Notes: a model not told the origin generated them from the letters alone. Numbered from the stretch's first letter, positions 17,099 to 25,187 are shown. The stretch is DNA of 38,872 bases from W0P33-017 sp963640395 (GCA_963640395.1 CAVHZH010000008.1:1-38872); one strand, 5' to 3'. A program made the numbers and translations.

Positions 17099-17467
17099 TT
17101 AGAATGTTAACCCAGCTTCTCTTGCTGCATCAGCCAAAGCCTTGATCTTACCCTGATATATGAAGCCGCCTCTATCAAAGACTACAGTGGTGATTCCCTT
17201 GTCTAACGCCTTCTTTGCAATTACAGTTCCTACCTGAGCTGCTGCATCTACGTTATTAGTCTTTTCTACAGCATCCTTTACATCTTTGTCTAAGGTGCAT
17301 GCAGAAACAAGGGTGTTGCCAACTGTATCATCAATAATTTGAGCGTACATATGATTATTGCTTCTGAAAACAGCTAAACGCGGTCTCTCTGCGGTTCCAG
17401 CAAGGTTATTACGAACTCTTCTGTGCTTTTTCGCACGAATCTCAGATCTTGATTCTTTCTTAACCAT
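17099..17467 (-). CDS. rplR: 50S ribosomal protein L18
   Basis: A 122-residue 5S rRNA-binding protein. RLAVFRSNNHMYAQIIDD and the end VVFDRGGFIYQGKIKALADA are typical. The N-terminal basic tail is complete. It follows rplF by 20 bp. Confidence 0.98.
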   Translation of the reverse strand: MVKKESRSEIRAKKHRRVRNNLAGTAERPRLAVFRSNNHMYAQIIDDTVGNTLVSACTLDKDVKDAVEKTNNVDAAAQVGTVIAKKALDKGITTVVFDRGGFIYQGKIKALADAAREAGLTF

Positions 17468-17487
17468 TTTTAGTCACACTCCTTTAA

Positions 17488-18027
17488 TTATTTCTTACCA
17501 GTCTTACCAACTTTACGTCTAATAACCTCATCAGCATACTTGATACCCTTACCCTTGTAAGGCTCAGGACGTCTCTTATCTCTGATTTCAGCCGCATATT
17601 GGCCAACTTTTTCTTTATCAATACCTTTAATGACGATCTTGTTTCCGTCAACCGTAGACTCGATTCCATCGGGATCAACCATCTCTACCGGATGAGAATA
17701 TCCAAGATTTAAGGTAAGCTTGTTACCGGATTTAGATGCTCTGTAACCAACACCGTTTACCTCTAACTCCTTGGTATATCCAGCAGTTACGCCGACTACC
17801 ATATTGTTGATCAGTGTTCTGGTCAGACCATGTAAAGATTTCATCTTCTTCAGATCGTTGGGTCTGGTTACGATGACTTCTTCGCCCTCTTTCTTGATCT
17901 CCATCTCAGAGGGTAATACTCGCTCAAGGGTTCCCTTGGGACCTTTTACAGTCACTTTGTTATTTTCTGCAATATCTACAGTTACGCCTGCAGGTATCGC
18001 GATTGGCATTCTTCCTATACGTGACAT
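17488..18027 (-). CDS. rplF: 50S ribosomal protein L6
   Basis: A 179-residue protein with two related L6 domains. The N-terminus SRIGRMPIAIPAGV and the C-terminal RRPEPYKGKGIKYADEVIRR signature are both present. It lies near the sarcin-ricin loop of 23S rRNA. A structured 122-bp element lies in the gap between it and rpsH, and its own AGGAGG follows that element. Confidence 0.98.
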   Translation of the reverse strand: MSRIGRMPIAIPAGVTVDIAENNKVTVKGPKGTLERVLPSEMEIKKEGEEVIVTRPNDLKKMKSLHGLTRTLINNMVVGVTAGYTKELEVNGVGYRASKSGNKLTLNLGYSHPVEMVDPDGIESTVDGNKIVIKGIDKEKVGQYAAEIRDKRRPEPYKGKGIKYADEVIRRKVGKTGKK

Positions 18028-18069
18028 GCCCGTACCTCCTATATATGATATATATTGTTATTTTTTTCA

Positions 18070-18192
18070 TAAGGATGTTCTTTTCGCTAGGTTCAATCAT
18101 CGTCTACGACTCGATTTCACCAATCTCAAAGAACGCCCTCGCACTAACCTTGCGCATCGCCTAAAGACTTGCGCTCGCTAAGTGCTTCCGGG
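18070..18192 (-). repeat. Structured RNA element, copy A (rpsH-rplF spacer)
   Basis: It starts at the base next to the rpsH stop codon and is about 80% identical, without gaps, to 18637-18758 (hand count, 98 of 122). The minus-strand RNA folds as two hairpins. P2 closes with 18141-18145/18181-18185 and contains GCGC/GCGC and GUC-UUUA-GGC. P3 closes with GUUCUUU/AAAGAAC (complements of 18128-18134 and 18077-18083) and contains GGU/ACC, AAUC/GAUU and GUC-GUA-GAC. Each hairpin has a 6x6 internal loop of the UAGCGA/GAGAUU kind. A short basal stem may join the ends. Confidence 0.85.
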
Positions 18193-18594
18193 CTACCATA
18201 CAAACGCTAAAACTTCTCCGCCGACCTGAGCCTTGCGAGCCTCTTTGTCGGTTAAGATTCCCTTGTTTGTTGAGAGAATTGCGATTCCAAGTCCGCCAAG
18301 TACGTGAGGGATCTCATCCTTGCCTGCGTATACACGAAGACCCGGCTTGGAGATTCTCTTGATACCTGTGATGATCTTTTCGTTCTTGTCAGCACCATAC
18401 TTTAATGTTACACGCATGGTCTTGTAGCTTCCCTCGTCAATGATGTCATATTTTGCAATATATCCCTCGTCAACAAGAATGTCAGCGATTGCTACTTTCA
18501 TCTTTGATGAAGGAATATCTACTGTATCATGTTTTGCAGTATTTGCATTACGGATTCTTGTAAGCATATCTGCAATAGGATCACTCATTGTCAT
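18193..18594 (-). CDS. rpsH: 30S ribosomal protein S8
   Basis: The 133-residue primary rRNA-binding protein has NADPIADMLTRIRNA-like N-terminus (MSDPIADMLTRIRNAN), ISKPGLRVYAG and the end GLGIAILSTNKGILTDKEAR. In E. coli it represses the spc operon. Here the gene is flanked on both sides by copies of the same structured intergenic element. The ATG at 18594 follows GGAGGT. Confidence 0.98.
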   Translation of the reverse strand: MTMSDPIADMLTRIRNANTAKHDTVDIPSSKMKVAIADILVDEGYIAKYDIIDEGSYKTMRVTLKYGADKNEKIITGIKRISKPGLRVYAGKDEIPHVLGGLGIAILSTNKGILTDKEARKAQVGGEVLAFVW

Positions 18595-18636
18595 GATGAA
18601 TATTTACCTCCTTTTGTTTCAATAATCTGCTTTTTG

Positions 18637-18758
18637 TAAGGAAGTTCTCTTCGCTAGGCTCGAACTTCGTCTACGACTCGTCCTTGCCAATCTCAGAGAA
18701 CGGCCTCGCACCAATCTCATGCTGCGCCTAAAGGCTTGCATTCACTAAGTGCTTCCGG
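18637..18758 (-). repeat. Structured RNA element, copy B (rpsN-rpsH spacer)
   Basis: It abuts the rpsN stop codon exactly. It has the same two-hairpin fold as copy A, with different bases in matching pairs: P3 closes GUUCUCU/AGAGAAC (complements of 18695-18701 and 18644-18650) and contains GGC/GCC and GGAC/GUUC. P2 (complements of 18748-18752 and 18708-18712) contains AUGC/GCAU and GCC-UUUA-GGC. GGAA/UUCC at the ends forms a basal stem. The ribosome-binding site of rpsH follows about 25 nt later. Confidence 0.85.
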
Positions 18759-18944
18759 TCACCAGCTTGCCTTTTTCACTCCGGGGATCTCTCCCTTGTA
18801 TGCCATCTCGCGGAAGCATACTCTGCAGATACCATATTTTCTTAATACAGAATGCGGACGACCGCATACTCTACAACGTGTATAAGCTCTGGTAGAGAAC
18901 TTAGGTTTACGCTGCTGCTTAATTTTCATAGATGTCTTTGCCAT
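18759..18944 (-). CDS. rpsN: 30S ribosomal protein S14, zinc-binding type (type Z)
   Basis: The 61-residue protein has two CxxC pairs, CRVCGRPHSV and CRVCFREMA, that bind zinc. This is the short S14 of Gram-positives. It ends GEIPGVKKASW, typical for the family. It follows rplE by 18 bp. Confidence 0.98.
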   Translation of the reverse strand: MAKTSMKIKQQRKPKFSTRAYTRCRVCGRPHSVLRKYGICRVCFREMAYKGEIPGVKKASW

Positions 18945-18962
18945 TTAAGTTTCCTCCTGCTT

Positions 18963-19508
18963 CTACTTTGCAAACGGCATATTGAATAAGGTCAGTAACT
19001 CACGGGCTTCCTCATCTGTCTTAGCTGTGGTTACGAAGATAATATCCATTCCACGAACCTTGTCGATCNNNNNNNNNNCATACTCGATCTCAGGGAAAAT
19101 TAACTGCTCCTTGATTCCGAGTGCGTAGTTACCTCTGCCATCAAAAGCGTTGGGATTTACGCCACGGAAGTCACGGACACGGGGTAATGCAAGGTTCACT
19201 AAACGATCAACGAACTCATACATTTTCTCTCCTCTTAAAGTCACCTTACATCCGATGGGCATACCCTCTCTGATTTTGAAGTTTGCGATGGAGTTCTTAG
19301 ACTTTGTTGCGATGGGCTTCTGACCTGTGATCGTCTCCATATCTCCCATAGCAGCCTCTAAAATCTTGGCATTCTCTTTAGCCTCGCCAACACCCATGTT
19401 GACTACGACTTTGTCAAGCTTAGGAATCTCCATTACATTTTTATAGCCAAACTTTTTGACCATTGCGTCTTTGATCTCATTTTCATACTGATCTCTTAAT
19501 CTGCTCAC
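18963..19508 (-). CDS. rplE: 50S ribosomal protein L5 (interrupted by a 10-N assembly gap)
   Basis: A 5S rRNA-binding protein of about 180 residues: SRLRDQYENEIKDAMVKKFG, PKLDKVVVNMGVGE, GCKVTLRGEKMYEF, RDFRGVNPNAFDGRGNYALG and the end NMPFAK. Ten N at 19069-19078 fall between EIEY and IDKVRGMD. The family consensus there is Y-D-K-[VI], needing only four bases between the flanking TATG and GATC, so the N-run is a placeholder of wrong length. It keeps the reading frame. The gene is surely intact in the organism. Confidence 0.95.
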   Translation of the reverse strand: MSRLRDQYENEIKDAMVKKFGYKNVMEIPKLDKVVVNMGVGEAKENAKILEAAMGDMETITGQKPIATKSKNSIANFKIREGMPIGCKVTLRGEKMYEFVDRLVNLALPRVRDFRGVNPNAFDGRGNYALGIKEQLIFPEIEYXXXXIDKVRGMDIIFVTTAKTDEEARELLTLFNMPFAK

Positions 19509-19528
19509 TTGTGGACCTCCTCTCTTTC

Positions 19529-19840
19529 TTAGTCGATCACGTCGCCGGTTGTTTTAGCGAAACGTACCTTCTTGTCCCCGTCCATCTTGAAGCCTACGCG
19601 GGTAGCCTTTCCCTTGTGAACGTACATAACATTAGAAATATCAATGGGACCTTCCTGATGAATAATACCACCCTGCTGGTTTGCCATGCTGGGCTTGGTG
19701 TGCTTTGTGATCATGTTCACGCCCTCAACCAATACGGTATTCTTCTTCGGGTTTACGGCAATTACCTTGCCCTCTTTGTCTTTATCCTTGCCGGCGATCA
19801 CCTTAACGGTATCACCCTTCTTAATCTTTAATGATGCCAT
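19529..19840 (-). CDS. rplX: 50S ribosomal protein L24
   Basis: The 103-residue protein has a KOW domain at its N-terminus (KIKKGDTVKVIAGKDKDKEG) and VEGVNMITKHTKPS. It is an assembly-initiating protein at the exit-tunnel opening. It lies 10 bp after rplN. Confidence 0.98.
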   Translation of the reverse strand: MASLKIKKGDTVKVIAGKDKDKEGKVIAVNPKKNTVLVEGVNMITKHTKPSMANQQGGIIHQEGPIDISNVMYVHKGKATRVGFKMDGDKKVRFAKTTGDVID

Positions 19841-19850
19841 AGCTTACCTC

Positions 19851-20219
19851 CTATAATACTTCCGGAGCCAGAGACACGATCTTCATGAACTGCTTGTCAC
19901 GAAGCTCTCTTGCTACTGGTCCAAAAATACGAGTTCCTTTGGGAGTCTTATCATCCTTGATGATAACTGCTGCGTTCTCATCAAACTTGATATAAGAGCC
20001 GTCCTTACGACGAGCACCCTTTACGCTGCGGACAACAACTGCCTTTACAACGTCACCTTTTTTTACAACGCCGCCTGGTGTTGCATCTTTAACGCTGGCA
20101 GTGATGATGTCACCGATATTTGCATATCTTCTTGTAGAACCGCCCATAACACGGATGCAGAGTAACTCCTTAGCACCAGTATTATCAGCAACTTTCAATC
20201 TACTTTCCTGCTGTACCAT
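19851..20219 (-). CDS. rplN: 50S ribosomal protein L14
   Basis: A 122-residue protein starting MVQQESRLKVADNTGAKELL, with GDVVKAVVVR and GTRIFGPVARELRDK. It forms part of the factor-binding and intersubunit face. First gene of the spc group by E. coli convention; no promoter is seen before it, so it is read from upstream. Confidence 0.98.
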   Translation of the reverse strand: MVQQESRLKVADNTGAKELLCIRVMGGSTRRYANIGDIITASVKDATPGGVVKKGDVVKAVVVRSVKGARRKDGSYIKFDENAAVIIKDDKTPKGTRIFGPVARELRDKQFMKIVSLAPEVL

Positions 20220-20237
20220 GCCGGTATCCTCCTTTAA

Positions 20238-20495
20238 TTATTTCGCTCTCTCCATAATCTCAACAAGTCTCCATCTCTTGTCCTTTGACAGAGGTCTTGT
20301 CTCCATTACTTTAACGGTATCACCCTTCTTGCACTCATTGTTCTCATCATGAGCCTTCAGCTTGTAGGTTTTCTTGATGATCTTATTGTACAGGGGATGT
20401 CTTACGTTGTCCTTTACAGCTACAACGATTGTCTTGTCCATCTTATCGCTTACAACCACGCCGACACGGGTTTTTCTAAGATTTCTTTCTTCCAC
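20238..20495 (-). CDS. rpsQ: 30S ribosomal protein S17
   Basis: The 85-residue OB-fold primary-binding protein shows GVVVSDKMDKTIVVAV, HPLYNKIIKKTYKLKAHDE and GDTVKVMETRPLSKDKRWRL. It lies between rpmC and rplN. Confidence 0.98.
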   Translation of the reverse strand: MEERNLRKTRVGVVVSDKMDKTIVVAVKDNVRHPLYNKIIKKTYKLKAHDENNECKKGDTVKVMETRPLSKDKRWRLVEIMERAK

Positions 20496-20519
20496 GGATC
20501 TGATCTCCTTTCACTGGGA

Positions 20520-20723
20520 TTATGCATTCGCCTTTTCAGTGATGATAGTCTGAATTCTGGCAATATTTTTTCTTACTTCTTTGATTCTTCCAGTGTTGTC
20601 TAACTGGTTGGTAGCGTTCTGGAATCTCAAATTGAAAAGTTCCTTTTTTGCTTCTACTAACTGCGCGTTCAGTTCATCAGCGGACTGTGTACGCAGATCT
20701 TCTAAATATTTACTAGTTTTCAT
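20520..20723 (-). CDS. rpmC: 50S ribosomal protein L29
   Basis: A helical-hairpin protein of 67 residues with KKELFNLRFQNATNQLDNT, at the tunnel exit near the trigger-factor site. I take the ATG at 20723 (MKTSKYLEDL), which has GGCGG upstream and overlaps the rplP end by 11 bases. A GTG three codons earlier is inside the ribosome-binding site. Confidence 0.95.
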   Translation of the reverse strand: MKTSKYLEDLRTQSADELNAQLVEAKKELFNLRFQNATNQLDNTGRIKEVRKNIARIQTIITEKANA

Positions 20724-21150
20724 TTGATTCACCGCCTTCTAAGTCTGCACGAGAAACTACTTTACACTTGCAAGGTAATTTGTGTGTAGCCAGACGCAAT
20801 GCCTCACGTGCGATCTCCTCAGATACACCAGAAATCTCAAACATTACACGACCCGGCTTTACAACAGCTACCCAGTACTCTAATGTTCCTTTTCCGGAAC
20901 CCATACGAGTCTCAGCAGGTTTTGCTGTAACAGGTTTGTCAGGGAAAATCTTAATCCATACCTTACCACCACGCTTGATGTAACGGGTCATAGCGATACG
21001 GGCTGCTTCTATCTGATTGGAACGAATCCAAGCCGGCTCCATTGCAATAATACCATAATCACCATTTGTGATCTTATTTCCTCTGGAAGCCTTTCCTGTC
21101 ATAGTGCCACGGAACTGTTTTCTCCGCTTTACTCTCTTCGGCATTAACAT
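20713..21150 (-). CDS. rplP: 50S ribosomal protein L16
   Basis: A 145-residue protein with PKRVKRRKQFRGTMTGKASRG, RIAMTRYIKRGGKVWIKIFP and GSGKGTLEYWVAVVKPG; it contacts A-site tRNA and 23S rRNA. Its ATG shares a base with the rpsC stop (TAATG). A second ATG two codons later is also possible. Confidence 0.98.
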   Translation of the reverse strand: MLMPKRVKRRKQFRGTMTGKASRGNKITNGDYGIIAMEPAWIRSNQIEAARIAMTRYIKRGGKVWIKIFPDKPVTAKPAETRMGSGKGTLEYWVAVVKPGRVMFEISGVSEEIAREALRLATHKLPCKCKVVSRADLEGGESNEN

Positions 21151-21806
21151 TATTGTGCTCCTCCTTCCTTATTACCCTTCTTAGGAAGTACCTCGCCCTT
21201 GTAGATCCAAACCTTTACGCCAACCTTGCCGTAAGTGGTATCTGCCTCAGCGAATCCATAATCAATATCTGCACGCAGTGTCTGAAGGGGAATTGTTCCC
21301 TCATTGTAGAACTCGGTACGAGCCATATCGGCTCCGCCAAGACGTCCGGAACAGCAAGCCTTGATACCAAGTGCCCCTGCCTTCATTGTTCTGCTCATGC
21401 AGGACTTCATTGCTCTACGGAATGATACACGGTTTTCTAACTGCTGAGCAATATTCTCTGCAACTAACTGTGCATCCTTATCCGGTCTCTTTACCTCTTT
21501 GATGTCAACAACCAGCTTCTTGGTTGTGAGCTTCTGTACCTCTGCTTTGATCTTCTCGATCTCAGCGCCGCCCTTACCGATAACAACACCGGGCTTCGCT
21601 GTATAAACGATAACTTTTACACGATCAGATGCACGCTCGATCTCGATCTTTGAGATGCCTGCTGCATATAATTTTTTCTTCAAGAACTTTCTGATCTCAT
21701 GGTCTTCGATTAAGTTGTCTGCGAAGTCAGCCTCAGCATACCATTTAGAGTCCCAATCTTTGATTACTCCGACTCTTAAGCCATGAGGATTTACTTTCTG
21801 TCCCAT
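21150..21806 (-). CDS. rpsC: 30S ribosomal protein S3
   Basis: The 218-residue protein has an N-terminal KH domain with GVVIGKGGAEIEKIK (the GxxG loop) and a C-terminal domain with GCSGRLGGADMAR-like sequence (CCSGRLGGADMART). It starts GQKVNPHGLRVGVIKDWDSK. It forms part of the mRNA entry helicase. Confidence 0.98.
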   Translation of the reverse strand: MGQKVNPHGLRVGVIKDWDSKWYAEADFADNLIEDHEIRKFLKKKLYAAGISKIEIERASDRVKVIVYTAKPGVVIGKGGAEIEKIKAEVQKLTTKKLVVDIKEVKRPDKDAQLVAENIAQQLENRVSFRRAMKSCMSRTMKAGALGIKACCSGRLGGADMARTEFYNEGTIPLQTLRADIDYGFAEADTTYGKVGVKVWIYKGEVLPKKGNKEGGAQ

Positions 21807-21816
21807 GTCCTACCTC

Positions 21817-22203
21817 CTATCTTTCATTCAGCACGATTGTGATGTGGCTCATTCTTTTCTCGATACGATAAGCTCTACCCTGTGCTCTCGGTCTGATTCT
21901 CTTCATTGTAGGTCCTTTGTTTGCGTAACACTCCTCAACGTAGAGATCCTCTCTCTTCATTCCGTTGTTGTTCTCAGCGTTTGCGATTGCTGACTTTAAC
22001 AGCTTCTCAACTACGCTGGACGCATATCTGGGATTGTATGTCACGATCGCCAGTGCCGTAGCTACATCTTTTCCGCGGATGGCATCTAATACAAATCCAG
22101 CTTTCTGAACAGACATTCTTGCATAAGATAACTTTGCAGAAGGTCTGGTATCTTTGTTTGCATTTCTTTCTCTCTTAATCTGGGATCTATGTCCTTTAGC
22201 CAT
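21817..22203 (-). CDS. rplV: 50S ribosomal protein L22
   Basis: A 128-residue protein whose beta-hairpin lines the exit tunnel. It shows YARMSVQKAGFVLDAIRGKD, LLKSAIANAENNNGM and GPTMKRIRPRAQGRAYRI. The N-terminal 20 residues (KGHRSQIKRERNANKD) are a basic extension relative to short L22 proteins. Confidence 0.98.
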   Translation of the reverse strand: MAKGHRSQIKRERNANKDTRPSAKLSYARMSVQKAGFVLDAIRGKDVATALAIVTYNPRYASSVVEKLLKSAIANAENNNGMKREDLYVEECYANKGPTMKRIRPRAQGRAYRIEKRMSHITIVLNER

Positions 22204-22226
22204 GACTAGAACCTCCTTTCAAATAT

Positions 22227-22508
22227 TTATCTTACTCCTGACTTCTTCTCGTCCTTACCATGACCTCTGTAGGTTCTGGTAGCAACGAACTCACCAAGCT
22301 TGTGACCAACCATATCCTCTGTCACATATACCGGCACATGCTTTCTTCCATCATGAACAGCGATTGTGTGTCCGACGAAGGAAGGGAAGATTGTGGAACG
22401 GCGTGACCAAGTCTTAATAACGCTCTTGTCACCAGAAGCGTTCATAGCATCTACTTTCTTTAACAGGCTTGCGTCTGCGAAAGGTCCTTTTTTCAGTGAT
22501 CTAGACAT
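22227..22508 (-). CDS. rpsS: 30S ribosomal protein S19
   Basis: A 93-residue protein with SRSLKKGPFADASLLKK, TWSRRSTIFPSFVGHTIAVH and HKLGEFVATRTYRGH. It sits in the 30S head with S13. It lies 10 bp after rplB. Confidence 0.98.
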   Translation of the reverse strand: MSRSLKKGPFADASLLKKVDAMNASGDKSVIKTWSRRSTIFPSFVGHTIAVHDGRKHVPVYVTEDMVGHKLGEFVATRTYRGHGKDEKKSGVR

Positions 22509-22518
22509 ATCTTACCTC

Positions 22519-23367
22519 CTATTTAGTCTTGATGGCTCTACCATCTCTTCTTCTTACGATCAGCTTGTTAGAAGATTTCTTCTTCTTACGTGTCTTAAGT
22601 CCAAGAGCAGGCTTGCCCCAAGGTGTACAGGGACCGGGACGTCCGATAGGTGCTCTACCTTCACCACCACCATGCGGATGGTCGTTCGGGTTCATAACAG
22701 ATCCGCGGACAGTAGGTCTGATACCCATGTGACGTTTACGTCCAGCCTTACCGATCTTGATCAGGCTGTGATCACCGTTTCCTACAACTCCGACAGTCGC
22801 GCGGCAGTTGATCGGAACCATTCTCATTTCACCAGAAGGGAGACGAAGTGTTGCGTACTTTCCTTCCTTAGCCATGAGCTGTGCGCTCATACCAGCGGAA
22901 CGTACCATCTGACCGCCCTTTCCGGCATATAACTCAATGTTGTGTACCTGAGTACCAACAGGGATATTCTCTAACGGTAAGCAGTTACCAACTCTTACCT
23001 CTGCCTCAGCACCGTTCATAACAGTCATGCCATCTGTCAGTCCCTCGGGAGCGAGGATGTATGATTTCTGTCCGTCCGCATAGCAGATCAGTGCGATGTT
23101 TGCAGTTCTGTTCGGATCGTACTCGATACCGATTACCTTTGCGGGGATTCCATCTTTATTTCTCTTGAAATCCACGATTCTGTATTTCTTTTTATTTCCG
23201 CCACCCTGATGTCTCACAGTGATCTTACCCTGATTGTTACGTCCTGCATGCTTCGGAATAGAAACGAGCAGTGACTTCTCGGGTGTAGTCTTTGTAATCT
23301 CAGAGAAATCAGATCCAGTCATGTTTCTTCTGGAAGGTGTATAGGGATTATATGTCTTAATTCCCAT
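22519..23367 (-). CDS. rplB: 50S ribosomal protein L2
   Basis: The 282-residue protein is needed for peptidyl-transferase assembly. It has an OB-fold N-terminal part (GRNNQGKITVRHQGGGNKKK) and a C-terminal SH3-like part ending in NDHPHGGGEGRAPIG, whose histidine is near-universal. It follows rplW by 99 bp, a gap that holds two hairpins. Confidence 0.98.
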   Translation of the reverse strand: MGIKTYNPYTPSRRNMTGSDFSEITKTTPEKSLLVSIPKHAGRNNQGKITVRHQGGGNKKKYRIVDFKRNKDGIPAKVIGIEYDPNRTANIALICYADGQKSYILAPEGLTDGMTVMNGAEAEVRVGNCLPLENIPVGTQVHNIELYAGKGGQMVRSAGMSAQLMAKEGKYATLRLPSGEMRMVPINCRATVGVVGNGDHSLIKIGKAGRKRHMGIRPTVRGSVMNPNDHPHGGGEGRAPIGRPGPCTPWGKPALGLKTRKKKKSSNKLIVRRRDGRAIKTK

Positions 23368-23466
23368 TGTCGTTCTCCTTTCAAACTCTCGTTACGTTTT
23401 TCTTATCGCGTCTTTTCTGACGCATATGCAACTGTGCTTTTTTATCCACAGTTTTGATCGCGAATC
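23368..23466 (-). other. rplW-rplB spacer with two hairpins
   Basis: GCGTC/GACGC (23408-23412/23419-23423) and AACTGTG/CACAGTT (23430-23436/23447-23453). No open frame of note. On the minus strand neither is followed by a long T-run. Confidence 0.6.
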
Positions 23467-23766
23467 TTATAATCCGCTGAAGATCTCGATATCTGCGCTG
23501 TCCTCTGTCAACTGGACGATCGCTTTCTTCTTCTTTGCAGTCTTTCCGGTGGTCATTCCACGTCTCTTGTTCTTGCCGTCTAAGTTCATGGTGTTTACCT
23601 TTGCTACCTTAGTGCCGTCGAACATTTTTTCAACTGCCTCTTTGATCATGGTCTTGTTTGCTTCCGGATGAACATAGAAAGTGTATTTCTTCTCAGCCAT
23701 CGCATTCATACTCTTCTCGGTAACTACCGGAGAAAGGATTACGTCATAATACTGTACGTTTGCCAT
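23467..23766 (-). CDS. rplW: 50S ribosomal protein L23
   Basis: A 99-residue tunnel-exit protein that docks SRP and trigger factor. It shows VILSPVVTEKSMNAMAEKKYTFYV and ANKTMIKEAVEKMF. Its ATG overlaps the rplD stop by one base. Confidence 0.98.
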   Translation of the reverse strand: MANVQYYDVILSPVVTEKSMNAMAEKKYTFYVHPEANKTMIKEAVEKMFDGTKVAKVNTMNLDGKNKRRGMTTGKTAKKKKAIVQLTEDSADIEIFSGL

Positions 23767-24386
23767 TATGCATACACCTCCTCGATGGTTGCTACAGCAG
23801 CCTTTGTTACTACTACGTTGCTGTACTTTAAGATATCAAATACGTTGATCGTATTTGTCTGTGCTACCTTTACTGCCGGGATGTTCCTTGCACTCATCAC
23901 GATGTTCTGGTCATTGTCGTTGATCACAACCAATGCCTTCTCTACGTTTAAGTTCTTCAGAACCTCTGCCAGCTTCTTTGTCTTGATCTCATCCAGCTTT
24001 AACTCGTCAACAACGATCAGCTTGTTCTCCTGAACTCTGGATGATAAAGCAGACTTTAATGCCGCTCTTTTCTCTTTCTTATTGATCTTGAAAGAATAAT
24101 CGCGGGGAACGGGAGCGAATACAATACCGCCGCCGGTCCACTGAGGAGCTCTTGTGGATCCCTGTCTTGCATGACCGGTTCCCTTCTGTCTCCAAGGTTT
24201 TCTTCCACCGCCGCGAACTTCAGAACGTGTCTTTGCTTTCTGTGTTCCCTGACGATTGTTTGCAAGCTGCTGGAGAACTGCCATGTGCACGAGATGCTCG
24301 TTCACTTCCACGCCGAATACGGCATCATTTAAATCCAGCTTTCCAACTTCCTTGCCTTCCATATTATAAACAGCTACATTAGCCAT
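23766..24386 (-). CDS. rplD: 50S ribosomal protein L4
   Basis: The 206-residue protein has the extended tunnel loop RSEVRGGGRKPWRQKGTGHA followed by RQGSTRAPQWTGGG. In E. coli L4 binds the S10 leader and represses the operon, so it is the natural candidate ligand of the leader at 25500-25727; this is inference. Confidence 0.98.
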   Translation of the reverse strand: MANVAVYNMEGKEVGKLDLNDAVFGVEVNEHLVHMAVLQQLANNRQGTQKAKTRSEVRGGGRKPWRQKGTGHARQGSTRAPQWTGGGIVFAPVPRDYSFKINKKEKRAALKSALSSRVQENKLIVVDELKLDEIKTKKLAEVLKNLNVEKALVVINDNDQNIVMSARNIPAVKVAQTNTINVFDILKYSNVVVTKAAVATIEEVYA

Positions 24387-24415
24387 TGCCTAGTTCCTCC
24401 TTTCCCAAATAAGCA

Positions 24416-25099
24416 CTATTTACCAGCTTTTACTGTCTCTTTGATTGTTACTAAGCATTTCTTAGGTCCGGGAACTGAGCCCTTAACTAAAAGCAGGTTA
24501 TTCTCTACATCTACCTTTACGATCTCAAGGTTCTGTACAGTCACCTTTACGCTTCCCATATGTCCGGGCATTCCTTTTCCCTTAAATACACGGCTGGGAG
24601 ATGAGCAGGCACCGTTTGAACCCTGATGGCGATGGAACTTTGAACCATGAGCCATAGGTCCTCTGTGCTGTCCTAATCTCTTGATAGCGCCCTGGAAACC
24701 TTTTCCTTTTGAAATTGCAGTAGCGTCAACCTTGTCGCCCGCTGCAAAGATGTCAGCTTTGATCTCGTCTGCCAGATTGTAATCAGCAGCATTGTCAAAT
24801 CTAAACTCTCTGACAAATCTCTTACCAGAAACACCAGCCTTGTCAAAGTGTCCTTTTTCAGGCTTGTTTACACCATGACGATGGCGGATCTCTTTCTTGC
24901 CGTTGGCATCCTTGTTGACTACCTTTTCCTTCTTGTCAACAAAACCAACCTGTACAGCGCTGTATCCGTCGTTCTCTACGGTCTTTACCTGAGTAACAAC
25001 GCAAGGACCAGCCTGTAATACTGTTACGGGAGTGAGAACTCCGTCAGCATTGAAGATCTGGGTCATTCCGACCTTTGTTGCTAAGATTGCTTTATTCAT
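24416..25099 (-). CDS. rplC: 50S ribosomal protein L3
   Basis: The 227-residue protein shows KAILATKVGMTQIFN, the long loop GSKFHRHQGSNGACSSPSRV and FKGKGMPGHMG, reaching toward the peptidyl-transferase centre. It lies 30 bp before rplD. Confidence 0.98.
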   Translation of the reverse strand: MNKAILATKVGMTQIFNADGVLTPVTVLQAGPCVVTQVKTVENDGYSAVQVGFVDKKEKVVNKDANGKKEIRHRHGVNKPEKGHFDKAGVSGKRFVREFRFDNAADYNLADEIKADIFAAGDKVDATAISKGKGFQGAIKRLGQHRGPMAHGSKFHRHQGSNGACSSPSRVFKGKGMPGHMGSVKVTVQNLEIVKVDVENNLLLVKGSVPGPKKCLVTIKETVKAGK

Positions 25100-25187
25100 G
25101 TTTTACCTCCTGTTGCGGCTTTGCCGCGTTTCTACAGCGGAACGCTTTCGCGTTCATCCTAGAAGTCAGGTAGACTTCTTATCATAA
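25100..25187 (-). other. rpsJ-rplC spacer with three tandem hairpins
   Basis: GCGGC/GCCGC (25115-25119/25123-25127), GAACGC/GCGTTC (25140-25145/25150-25155) and AGAAGTC/GACTTCT (25161-25167/25173-25179), all perfect with 3-5 nt loops. They occupy almost the whole spacer, stopping just before the rplC ribosome-binding site. Confidence 0.75.
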
